Below, one piece after another: positions 1 to 5,708 of a stretch of DNA of 10,877 nt (positions within the stretch are counted from its first letter, which is position 1; each line of letters opens with the position of its first letter). The stretch is from assembly GCA_021806345.1 (NCBI GenBank), contig JAJZXP010000107.1, positions 1 to 10,877 of the forward strand, in the 5' to 3' direction. Made by a program: the position numbers and the translations under genes. The notes under the pieces were generated by a model. The model was not told the DNA's origin and did no database searches. It saw only the letters and a list, made by a program, of their open reading frames with translations. This DNA comes from Thermoplasmata archaeon. Its GTDB lineage: Archaea > Thermoplasmatota > Thermoplasmata > Thermoplasmatales > Thermoplasmataceae.

Positions 1-1
1 G

Positions 2-148
2 CATACCTTTGCTGTTAAGGCCATAATGGATAATGTTCCTTTGAATGTCTTGCAGCAGTGGCTGGGCCATTCATCAGTTTTTACCACATCGGTATATACG
101 CAGATAACCGGGATGGATACGTCAGAGTTTATGGGGAGGGTAAAATGA
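2..148 (+). CDS. Tyrosine recombinase/integrase, C-terminal end (5'-truncated by window)
   Basis: This is the last 48 codons of a tyrosine-family site-specific recombinase; the rest lies upstream of the window. The visible reading frame opens with HTFAV, the segment that directly follows the second catalytic arginine of the HxxR box. It continues through LQQWLGHSS, which holds the third-box histidine, and ends with SVYTQI, whose tyrosine should be the nucleophile that links to DNA. The order and spacing (LGH, then about ten residues to VYTQ) are typical of XerC/D-like and phage or archaeal integrases. Its G+C is about 44% by hand count, above the roughly one-third G+C of the genes that follow. 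It may be the integrase of the element containing this window or a chromosomal Xer-type gene; the fragment alone cannot separate these. Confidence 0.9.
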   Translation, partial: HTFAVKAIMDNVPLNVLQQWLGHSSVFTTSVYTQITGMDTSEFMGRVK

Positions 149-181
149 GGAAGTGGGTGGAGGTGTGAGTATGATCAAGGT

Positions 182-203
182 TGTTCGACATAAATGTTGA
201 CAT
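182..203. repeat. Short imperfect direct repeat upstream of the NYN gene
   Basis: TGTTCGACAT (182-191) is followed after three bases by TGTTGACAT (195-203), differing by one inserted C. It lies between the integrase stop and the NYN start, so it could be a regulator site or half of a recombination site. It could equally be chance, since it is short and AT-rich. Confidence 0.25.
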
Positions 204-245
204 GGAAACAACTATAAGCGGACACCCCATACAAATAACATTATT

Positions 246-989
246 ATGGACAACTTAGAACAAAAACTTGCTATTTTGATTGATGCGGATAATACTCCGT
301 ACAATTCAATCGGTCAAATACTGGATTACTCACACAAGTACGGGAATACAATAATAAAAAGAGCCTATGGCGATTGGAGTGCTACTGCTCTAAAAGAATG
401 GAATAGAATATTTAAGGAATATGCAGTGAAACCAATTCAGCAATTTCAATATATAAAAGGTAAGAACTCAACCGACATTGCCATGGTGATAGATGCAATG
501 GATATATTGCACTCAAAGTCCGTAGAAACCTTTATCCTAGTAACAAGTGATAGTGATTTCACTGGGTTAGCTACTAGAATAAGGGAAGCAGGTATAAAAG
601 TTATAGGAATAGGTAGAAAAACTGCTCCGTCATCATTTGTTAAAGGGTGTGAGGAGTTTATTTTCATAGAGAATCTATTACCGCAAACTATGGGATCTGA
701 TAGAAAAGAATCGACTGTTGAAAACATCTCAAACTCTGAAATCAAACTTCAAGAGGGAGAAGAACTTCTTCGTAAGGCAGTGAGGAACACTGCAGATGAG
801 AATGGCGTTGTGTTGGGTTCAAATCTTGGTCTTATGCTTTTGAAACTTGACCCGTCGTTCACACCAAAGAATTTTGGCTGTAAGAACCTTTCAAAGTTTA
901 TCGAGCTTTATCCTTCTATTTTGCATAATACTAAGGAGAAGTCTGGTGGTGACAAGAAATACAAAGTTGTAGATCCAGATTTAAGGTAG
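246..989 (+). CDS. NYN (PIN-like) RNase-family protein with C-terminal OST-HTH/LOTUS-like domain
   Basis: A 247-residue protein of the NYN/LabA-like (DUF88) group, a PIN-like fold of metal-dependent, usually RNA-cutting nucleases. Residues 8-145 carry the family motifs: ILIDADN at 10-16 (D13, D15, N16), TDIAMVIDAMD at 76-86 (D77, D83, D86) and SDSDF at 101-105 (D102, D104). The run from GIGRKTAPSSF into a final strand that reaches a cysteine near residue 135 is also characteristic. A linker (about 146-170) leads to a small helical domain (about 171-245) with the OST-HTH/LOTUS pattern: a first helix, a GVVLGSNLG segment, then KNLSKFIELYPSIL before a terminal strand. LOTUS domains bind RNA or partner proteins. 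The ATG has no Shine-Dalgarno sequence but is preceded by a TATA-like CTATAAG near 210-216, which would suit a near-leaderless message. The acidic set is intact, so it is probably catalytically active. Its substrate is unknown; a role in RNA turnover or defence is inference. Confidence 0.88.
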   Translation: MDNLEQKLAILIDADNTPYNSIGQILDYSHKYGNTIIKRAYGDWSATALKEWNRIFKEYAVKPIQQFQYIKGKNSTDIAMVIDAMDILHSKSVETFILVTSDSDFTGLATRIREAGIKVIGIGRKTAPSSFVKGCEEFIFIENLLPQTMGSDRKESTVENISNSEIKLQEGEELLRKAVRNTADENGVVLGSNLGLMLLKLDPSFTPKNFGCKNLSKFIELYPSILHNTKEKSGGDKKYKVVDPDLR

Positions 990-1241
990 GTTTCTTAGTC
1001 ATTTCTGTTGAGGGAAATTAAGATCGTATTTTTCAGGCTTTTCACACCTTCAGCCTAAGTTTATTTCTTCTCTCAGGTTGTCTGGGGGAAATGATAATGT
1101 ACTTATCCAAATGGAAAAGTAATTTTTCATCCTAAGGGTTATTCTAAGATATTACTTTAAAGCTAAAACCTATGCTTAACATGCATCCATTCACTCCTAA
1201 GTAAATTAATTAGGAAAAATAAAAGAGGATCTGATTATCCT
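990..1241. other. Non-coding stretch between the NYN gene and the small minus-strand gene
   Basis: No convincing gene is present. On the minus strand, frames between about 1130 and 999 read MKNYFSIW and then, past an in-frame TGA, a run ending KYDLNFPQQK. This looks faintly protein-like and could be an eroded remnant, but it is too short to support. The right edge holds the terminator of the small minus-strand gene. Confidence 0.4.
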
Positions 1242-1243
1242 CT
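1211..1243 (-). terminator. Hairpin plus T-run terminator for the small minus-strand gene
   Basis: Read on the minus strand, AGAGGAT and ATCCTCT form a perfect 7-bp stem around a six-base loop (plus-strand 1224-1230 and 1237-1243). A TTTTATTTTT tract (1221 down to about 1213) follows. The upper stem overlaps the TAG stop of the small gene, which places transcript end exactly at gene end. Archaeal termination relies mainly on the U tract, so the hairpin may instead protect the 3' end. Confidence 0.65.
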
Positions 1244-1385
1244 AATCGTCTTCTTCATCGTCGCCTTGGTATTCGTCGTTGTTTGGGTTTAATTGGTCTG
1301 CATGGTTATCCTTGTCGTATTCTTCTTTTGTCTTATCCGGATCTCCATCTCGATGTCCTTTATCAGTCAATTTTTCACCAATCAA
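1242..1385 (-). CDS. Small very acidic protein, about 42-47 residues, function unknown
   Basis: A minus-strand reading frame reads, from the likely start, MIGEKLTDKGHRDG, then a charged DKTKEEYDKDN segment, then HADQLNPNNDEY and an acidic GDDEEDD tail. I recognise no family, but the polar repetitive composition, the clean NHADQLNPNN motif and the end in a terminator make it look real. No ATG is available. Candidate starts are TTG at 1385 (47 residues) or TTG at 1370 (42 residues). An in-frame TAG just upstream of 1385 limits any extension. A TATA-like TTTATAAT lies about 15-25 bases ahead of 1385 on the minus strand, consistent with a leaderless TTG start. It is convergent with the NYN gene and divergent from the nuclease gene at 1538. 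With its many Asp/Glu residues it could be a DNA mimic or partner protein, but that is only a thought. Confidence 0.6.
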   Translation of the reverse strand: MIGEKLTDKGHRDGDPDKTKEEYDKDNHADQLNPNNDEYQGDDEEDD

Positions 1386-1537
1386 CAGAACTAAATTCTA
1401 TTATAAAATTTTTTTCATTGTTCTTTGTATTGCTCTCAAAAGAGAACTTTTTAGAAGGGATTGGTTTTAAAAAAGTTATTTTAGTTGAAAACTTAAAAAT
1501 TACAAGGATTTTAGTAGTTAATAAGGGTAACTGAAAT

Positions 1538-2608
1538 ATGAAAAATAAAGAACAATTCTTGGAGCTAGTTAAAAGGGCCAATGATGATCCAAATGTTGAA
1601 AGGCGAAGAACCTTAGGATTTGATAAATACGGGAATTTATTTGAAATATCAAATATCGAAAATATAGATATTGAAAAATTCAGAAAATTTTTTAATTTGA
1701 GTGAGAATCAACATTGGCATGGGCTTAATCAGAATATTTCTTTGCTTGTCTCTAATCCTAAGAATGTCAAAGAATCTCTAAAACTCCTTCTAGATGAGCA
1801 TAAACCAATATCAGAAAGAATAGATGGAATTCTAGATGCTTCAGGAGAAAGCAAGGTAAAGGGTTATGGACTCGCAAGAATATCCGCAATACTTCATTAT
1901 GCTCATCCTGACAAATACGGTGCTTATAATAATGTATCAATGGAAGGATTATCAAAAATTGGCGAAAATCCTAAGGATACCAATCCCCGCTGGAATTCCT
2001 TGACGAATGGAGAAAAATATAATTTAGTAAACCAAAAGTTCCTTGAACTTTCTAAGAGTTATAATATTTCTCTTTGGGCAATCGATTGGGTATGGTGGGA
2101 TTTGGTTAATAATTCCTCTGATGCGATTCCAGATGATGATGAAAGTGATGAACCACCAATGAATGAAAGGAAAGAAGAGAGAACGTATAACTTTGGATTT
2201 GAGAAGCATCTAGAGGTTTTTCTAGTTGAAAATTGGGCTCACACAACCCTCGATAATGATTTACAGTTAGATATCTTGAAAGATGAAGAAACTGGCGAAA
2301 CCATAGGTCAACAATACAAACTAGAAAATGGCAAAAGGATCGATATACTGTGCAAGAATAAGAAAACCGACGGCTTTACGGTTATTGAGCTTAAGCGAGG
2401 AGGGACAAGCACTGATGTGGTAGGTCAAATCAAAATGTACATGGGATGGTTAAAAAAGAATTTTTCCAACGGAAAGCCGGTGGATGGGATAATAATGGCC
2501 CAGGAATATAGTGAAGATATTAAATACGCTCTGTTAGACGAAAAAGGTATACAATTACTTACATTCAGAATTGGTTTCGAACTTAATAAAGAGAAACTCG
2601 ACCTGTAG
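1538..2608 (+). CDS. PD-(D/E)XK nuclease with NucS/DUF91-like catalytic domain and helical N-terminal domain
   Basis: A 356-residue two-domain protein. The C-terminal domain (about 219-350) follows the NucS/DUF91 restriction-endonuclease-fold pattern. It has FEKHLEVFLVEN at 221-232 with helix-1 acidic residues, a GQQYKLENGKRIDIL stretch with the catalytic D269, VIELKRG with the E284-x-K286 pair, and Q298 in VGQIKMYMGWL. All canonical residues are present, so it should cut DNA. The N-terminal part (1-190) is helical and aromatic. Its KVKGYGLARISAILHYAHPDKYGAYNN segment resembles a helical module I associate with restriction-like proteins, though I cannot name it firmly. An acidic linker (195-210, DDDESDEPP) joins the two. 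The ATG at 1538 is preceded by AAGGGTAA (weak Shine-Dalgarno) and a possible TATA CTTAAAAAT at 1492-1500. It stands alone, flanked by remnants. A defence nuclease is the natural reading; a mismatch-repair role as in NucS is the alternative. Confidence 0.85.
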   Translation: MKNKEQFLELVKRANDDPNVERRRTLGFDKYGNLFEISNIENIDIEKFRKFFNLSENQHWHGLNQNISLLVSNPKNVKESLKLLLDEHKPISERIDGILDASGESKVKGYGLARISAILHYAHPDKYGAYNNVSMEGLSKIGENPKDTNPRWNSLTNGEKYNLVNQKFLELSKSYNISLWAIDWVWWDLVNNSSDAIPDDDESDEPPMNERKEERTYNFGFEKHLEVFLVENWAHTTLDNDLQLDILKDEETGETIGQQYKLENGKRIDILCKNKKTDGFTVIELKRGGTSTDVVGQIKMYMGWLKKNFSNGKPVDGIIMAQEYSEDIKYALLDEKGIQLLTFRIGFELNKEKLDL

Positions 2609-2643
2609 TTGAGTAATTCTCTAAGTTACCATTGCTGATCTAA

Positions 2644-2796
2644 AATATACCCAAGGAAATCGTACGATATGAAAAGGCTGTTGACCAGGTGGGAAAGATC
2701 CTTGAGGATGTTGATGACATGAAGGATATAGTGGGTGAGGATGGGGGCCTTGCAGATAGGCTGGAAGAGATGAAGTTGAGGCTTTCTGGCATATAG
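2644..2796 (+). pseudogene. 3'-terminal remnant of an unidentified coding gene, G+C-rich relative to its surroundings
   Basis: Fifty open codons end at a TAG (2794-2796), with a stop just upstream at 2641-2643 and no usable ATG near the front. The translation includes KEIVRYEKAVDQVGKILEDV, then a GEDGGLADRLEEMKLRL segment, which looks like a normal amphipathic helical C-terminus. Its G+C is about 46% (70 of 153 by hand count), clearly above its neighbours. It therefore looks like the tail of a gene from a different compositional background, cut off by insertion or rearrangement. I cannot name the family. It fills most of the 313-base gap between the nuclease and the next gene. Confidence 0.5.
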
Positions 2797-2921
2797 CGAA
2801 AATCATTAAACAATTTTGTAGATGAATTAATCATTTTTTCCCTGAAATAAGGGATTTAAATTCTTTTTTTCATTTATAGATTTCATAAGTGTCTTTTTTA
2901 ATATATTGTTTATCAGGAGAA

Positions 2922-3131
2922 ATGGGTAAAAGAAATCCATTCACAAAAGAATACTGCACAGGAAGGAAGGATCAGTTCGATGTTGATTATGCTATATTTA
3001 GAAAAACTGCAAAGGAAGCAGAAACAAAAGAAGAATTTGAAAAACTCCTGGAAGAGAGATTCAACTACATGATATCGAGGATAGCAGATGATAATGCAAA
3101 GGAGCTGCTTGAAGATATGCAGCTTTTATAA
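2922..3131 (+). CDS. Small hypothetical protein, 69 residues
   Basis: A small soluble protein beginning MGKRNPFTKEYC and continuing into a charged helical stretch (AKEAETKEEFEKLLEERF) and an amphipathic end. I do not recognise a family. The ATG at 2922 is preferred over the in-frame GTG at 2889: the added residues are hydrophobic and unlike the rest, while TTTAATATATTG (about 2896-2907) makes a TATA-like box 15-26 bases ahead of the ATG. GGAGAA abuts the ATG too closely to be a standard ribosome site. A T-run follows the stop, so it is probably transcribed on its own. It could be a regulator or small antitoxin-like protein, but nothing in the sequence decides that. Confidence 0.6.
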   Translation: MGKRNPFTKEYCTGRKDQFDVDYAIFRKTAKEAETKEEFEKLLEERFNYMISRIADDNAKELLEDMQLL

Positions 3132-3136
3132 GATAA

Positions 3137-3154
3137 TTTTTTTATTTCTTTCAG
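3137..3154 (+). terminator. T-run terminator after the 69-residue gene
   Basis: Seven Ts (3137-3143) followed by ATTTCTTTC begin six bases after the TAA stop. Oligo-T directly behind a stop codon is the usual archaeal termination signal. No strong hairpin precedes it. Confidence 0.5.
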
Positions 3155-3291
3155 GCCCATGTTTGAATCGATATAGAGGAATAATCTACACGAAAGAAGA
3201 TAAATTCCCTATTTTAGGAAATTATCATTCTCGAAATGCGAGATTTAATTTGAATAATAGAGACATTCCGATATTTACTTTATTTTAATTC

Positions 3292-3302
3292 AATTTATAT
3301 AG
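3292..3302 (+). promoter_or_regulatory. TATA box for the membrane protein gene
   Basis: AATTTATATAG matches the archaeal TATA consensus and is centred about 26 bases ahead of the GTG start at 3323. This predicts a transcript beginning at or within a few bases of the start codon. No Shine-Dalgarno sequence is present, which agrees with leaderless translation. Confidence 0.55.
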
Positions 3303-3322
3303 ATTAAAGACATGGTTCTCTT

Positions 3323-4207
3323 GTGGAAAAAGGAAAAAACGAAATTAAAAAATTCCTGTCTACAATTTCAATAATTCTAATATTTATTGCATTTATCACA
3401 ATTGTAGTTTATATTATATTCCCATCAATGAGGAATATATTATCCACCGTAGTTGTGACATTTATTGTTACCTTAGTAAGTACTATTTTAATCGATGCTT
3501 ACAGAAAACCATACCCGATCAATCGACTGGATCATTTAATGAAAGTAACTTTTAAAAGTTCAGCAATTCGGGGGGAAAACCTTGTATATTTTAGAAGAGT
3601 TACAACTAACTGCGAATCCAGAAAAGAAATGTTTAATTTTCTTAAAGGAGACGGCAGAAATGGGGAGTTTAGTGAATTAAAAAATGAACTCTCAAAAATT
3701 TTTGAAATCACTGATTTAGTCCCAGAAGAAAACAAAGTCTCTTTGAAGATAATGGCAGATTTACATAAGAAGTACAAAAAGAAACAAAACATTTGGGGTA
3801 AGTTTGAAGTCCAAATTATTGAAGAAAAAATAGATTACCAAATGGAGTTAGAAAATGAAGTAAGCGTTGAATTTACGGTTACATTAAATGAATGGGATTA
3901 TAAAAACGTGAAAGATCATTTATACGATGCATCTATAATTGTGAATAACATTATTTCGATAATAGGAAAGGAATACCGTTACGAAAGTGCCCCACCCGTG
4001 GTAAAGTTTCAAACGAATATAAAACCAGTTGTTCTTGCGTATATTAATGAAATAAATAGAGATGGAGAGGAACCGAATAATACATTAAGTATTACAGCAG
4101 GGAAAAACCTCTTTATCAATTTTTCAGATAAAAATTGTGAAGTGATTGGAGCTAATAGCAGTTTAGACTTTGACAAGATTGTTATTGCTATGTCTTGGTA
4201 TGTCTAA
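3323..4207 (+). CDS. Hypothetical protein with two N-terminal transmembrane helices and a cytosolic domain
   Basis: A 294-residue protein of unknown family. Two hydrophobic helices (about 11-33 and 38-58) separated by a very short turn form a hairpin anchor. The remaining ~235 residues are soluble and, by the flanking basic residues (DAYRKP after helix 2), most likely cytoplasmic. That domain has mixed helices and strands. It includes a lysine-rich HKKYKKKQ stretch and a strand-rich region ending in a run of hydrophobic strands to the C-terminus; I see no catalytic signature. The GTG start is chosen because the TATA box lies at the right distance for a leaderless message. An ATG at 3312 is out of frame. 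It meets the minus-strand remnant tail to tail two bases after its stop. Two-helix anchors fused to cytosolic domains occur in defence effectors, but nothing here shows such a role. Confidence 0.72.
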   Translation: MEKGKNEIKKFLSTISIILIFIAFITIVVYIIFPSMRNILSTVVVTFIVTLVSTILIDAYRKPYPINRLDHLMKVTFKSSAIRGENLVYFRRVTTNCESRKEMFNFLKGDGRNGEFSELKNELSKIFEITDLVPEENKVSLKIMADLHKKYKKKQNIWGKFEVQIIEEKIDYQMELENEVSVEFTVTLNEWDYKNVKDHLYDASIIVNNIISIIGKEYRYESAPPVVKFQTNIKPVVLAYINEINRDGEEPNNTLSITAGKNLFINFSDKNCEVIGANSSLDFDKIVIAMSWYV

Positions 4208-4209
4208 AG

Positions 4210-4650
4210 CTAAACCGAAGAGTAGGATAGAAGGTGTGTTTTGACAAAGTTCTGAATGTCCTTATCTGAAAGTGAAGTTGTTATCCATCCCCCTTTTCCA
4301 TTTATTGAGATATCATTGCCAGGATACGTATTTTTAAAATTAAAGCTTATCATATATACCTCACCTGTATAAAGTTCTGTGATAGCTTTTGTTTGTTTTA
4401 AATTACTTGCCCTAGCTGTTTCAGTAATTTTCCCCTCTACATTTTTTGCATTTATCCCTTTAATTTCCTTGGCATATTTATCTGCAATGTCTTTTAATGC
4501 TCTGTCGTTCCAAGATAAATTCTTGATGTTGAATTCAGAACCAATCAATTGTTTAAGTAGCTTTCTTGTTTTACCAAATAAGTCAGGCCTCCCATTTATA
4601 AATATTCCCTGAAGAGTTGCTCGTAAGGTATATCCTTTCCCTATCAGATT
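4210..4650 (-). pseudogene. Open frame continuing a decayed HerA-like gene, or a remnant of unknown family
   Basis: On the minus strand, 146 codons are open from just after a TAG (4653-4651) to a TAG at 4212-4210. The best-looking parts are LQGIFINGRPDLFGK, then KLLKQLIGSEFN, then SWNDRALKDIADKYAKEI and GEVYMISFNFKN. No ATG or GTG lies near the front. The first candidate start (TTG at 4548) would discard the convincing LQGIFING stretch, so this is better read as the 3' part of a gene that lost its start. It overlaps the HerA-like fragment in another frame, and its start falls about where a HerA C-terminus would continue, so one frameshift or small deletion could join the two. The protein family of this tail is not recognised. 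An intact 112-residue protein starting at 4548 remains possible. Confidence 0.45.
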
Positions 4651-4768
4651 CTATAGGGAGTCTGCTTACAAAATAAGTATGCAATTGACCCATTATATTG
4701 GTATCTAAATATGTTGCTCTCTGTGTTGAAATAACTAGGCCAATACCAAACTTTCTTCCTCTTCTTGC
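4583..4768 (-). pseudogene. HerA/FtsK-type ATPase C-terminal fragment, truncated and frameshifted
   Basis: A 61-codon minus-strand frame begins directly after an in-frame TAA. It reads ARRGRKFGIGLVISTQRA, then TNIMGQLHTYFVSRL, then a SDRERI segment. This is the hallmark C-terminal ATPase region of HerA-family DNA translocases: a 'RKFGIGL' helix, a sensor-like strand ending in STQR (SQRP in classic members), the 'LSQ-NT-' motif here as MGQLHT, and the 'D-E-I' helix. Walker A and B, which should lie further upstream, are absent. After SDRERI the frame degrades into a stop at 4583, while the other frame (4210-4650) continues with protein-like sequence. It sits 54 bases downstream of the PAPS-reductase-family gene on the same strand. 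HerA-type ATPases accompany PP-loop modification enzymes in Dnd-type restriction (DptH), so the two may once have formed a unit. Confidence 0.7.
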
Positions 4769-4822
4769 TTAACAATAAAACCCAGCAAGAAGTTGAATAG
4801 TACACAAAGCTTTGAACACCAT

Positions 4823-5575
4823 TTATTTATTATGCTCCATTGAGCATTCACTACAAAGCAGATGCTCAGATTGGCCTTTTCCTTTGAGTGCACATATTGG
4901 TTTATCTGTGTTTCCCCATATACCATACTTCTCAGATTTGGTATTTTCTTCCAAATGGCTAATATGATCTGATAGGTAAGGGTAATACTTTTCAATAATT
5001 TTTTTTTCGGTTAAATTCCCAAATGCGCCACATAAACAATCTCCACTCTTTCCGATAGTTCCGTATGCACTATTTATAGGAATTTTATATTCATAATGCA
5101 AATTCCATACTTTATCGTCACTATAGTGAAATATTGGGCAATCCCAATAAGCTCCCTGATAAAATTGTATTCTCCTAGCCCATCGTGATCTACGGCTACT
5201 CTCAGATCTTCTTACGCCAGAAAAGAGAAGAGGAGAACTGCCCATTTCTCTCTTGTGCCAAGATATGAACCTTCTTACTGCATCAAGCTTCAGAATATGC
5301 ATAATCTGGCTATGCCCACTTGGACTGGGGAAACCGTGCTTTAGAACGTAAGAATCATAACTGGTATACCCACTAAAAACTTTTAGATTCCAATCAAATT
5401 TAGAAGAGATCTCTTCGACATACTCTTTTGTCTCTTTTAGCCCTATGCCAGTATCAATGTAGATTACTCCTTCCAACTTATCTCTCATGCCCATTTCAAC
5501 TGCCGCTAGAGTGCTATCTTTTCCACCAGAAAGGAGAGCCCACCCCTTCTTGTTTTCTTCAATATTCGTAATCAC
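4823..5575 (-). CDS. PAPS reductase-family (DndC/CysH-like) PP-loop protein with putative Fe-S cysteines
   Basis: A 250-residue adenine-nucleotide alpha-hydrolase-type enzyme of the PAPS reductase superfamily (COG0175). Counted from the GTG at 5575, the PP-loop SGGKDS is at 16-21, IYIDTGIGL follows at 38-46, GVRRSESSRR at 120-129 and WDCPIFHYSDDKVW at 145-158. Cysteines at 180 and 182 (GDCLCG), 228, 241 and 244 (CSEC) could hold an iron-sulfur cluster, as in DndC and ThiI/TtuA-like relatives. Relatives activate sulfate or sulfur, thiolate tRNA or place sulfur in DNA. At 250 residues it is about half the usual DndC length. The GTG start is preferred over TTG at 5623 because the TTG lies inside a 19-bp palindrome, while a TATA-like stretch sits 25-35 bases before the GTG. 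It diverges from the six-gene operon across a shared promoter region, so co-function is plausible but unproven. Phage-type PAPS reductases are the main alternative. Confidence 0.85.
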   Translation of the reverse strand: MITNIEENKKGWALLSGGKDSTLAAVEMGMRDKLEGVIYIDTGIGLKETKEYVEEISSKFDWNLKVFSGYTSYDSYVLKHGFPSPSGHSQIMHILKLDAVRRFISWHKREMGSSPLLFSGVRRSESSRRSRWARRIQFYQGAYWDCPIFHYSDDKVWNLHYEYKIPINSAYGTIGKSGDCLCGAFGNLTEKKIIEKYYPYLSDHISHLEENTKSEKYGIWGNTDKPICALKGKGQSEHLLCSECSMEHNK

Positions 5576-5596
5576 AATTACATCAGAAATCAGTAA

Positions 5597-5609
5597 TACT
5601 ATATCTATA
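5597..5609 (-). promoter_or_regulatory. Probable TATA region for the PAPS-reductase-family gene
   Basis: On the minus strand ATATAGATATAGT lies 22-34 bases ahead of the GTG at 5575, the spacing expected for a leaderless archaeal transcript. It directly abuts the 19-bp palindrome, so a protein bound there would cover the upstream promoter element. Confidence 0.45.
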
Positions 5610-5628
5610 TTTCCTTGTGACAAGGAAA
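5610..5628. promoter_or_regulatory. Perfect 19-bp palindrome, probable operator
   Basis: TTTCCTTGTGACAAGGAAA has 9-bp arms around a single central base with no mismatch. It lies in the 133-base divergent promoter region, next to the presumed TATA element of the minus-strand gene and about 50-70 bases ahead of the TATA-like sequence of the plus-strand operon. The size and symmetry fit a homodimeric winged-helix regulator site. One of the zinc-ribbon/winged-helix proteins of the operon would be a natural candidate binder, but that is inference. Confidence 0.6.
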
Positions 5629-5664
5629 AATATAATTAGTTTAATGGATACACTATTTATGAGT

Positions 5665-5690
5665 TACATAATGTATTAATATGATTATAG
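5665..5690 (+). promoter_or_regulatory. Promoter region of the six-gene operon with an 11-bp palindrome
   Basis: TATTAATAT (5674-5682) is a TATA-like sequence about 27-35 bases ahead of the preferred ATG at 5709. Immediately before it is TACATAATGTA (5665-5675), a perfect palindrome with 5-bp arms that overlaps the TATA edge by two bases. Binding there would be expected to block transcription. Both elements are AT-rich, so chance cannot be excluded. Confidence 0.4.
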
Positions 5691-5708
5691 GATGGTGTGA
5701 CGATATCA

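Noticed and set aside
999..1130. Minus-strand frame starting MKNYFSIW with protein-like sequence past an in-frame TGA
   Set aside because: Only 26 codons before the stop and about 17 after it, with no recognised motif; too short to support as a gene or named remnant.
3227..3245. Small hairpin TCTCG-AAATG-CGAGA between the 69-residue gene and the membrane protein gene
   Set aside because: A 5-bp stem without a T-run; not distinguishable from chance. No tRNA or other RNA gene is seen here.
4735..4995. 86-codon minus-strand frame over the end of the PAPS-reductase-family gene
   Set aside because: Mostly the same bases as the PP-loop gene read in another frame. Its tail overlaps the HerA-like fragment, whose own frame matches a known family much better.
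5576..5623. TTG at 5623 as the start of the PAPS-reductase-family gene
   Set aside because: It lies inside the 19-bp palindrome with no promoter at a suitable distance, and the 16 extra residues are hydrophobic and precede the usual N-terminus of the fold.
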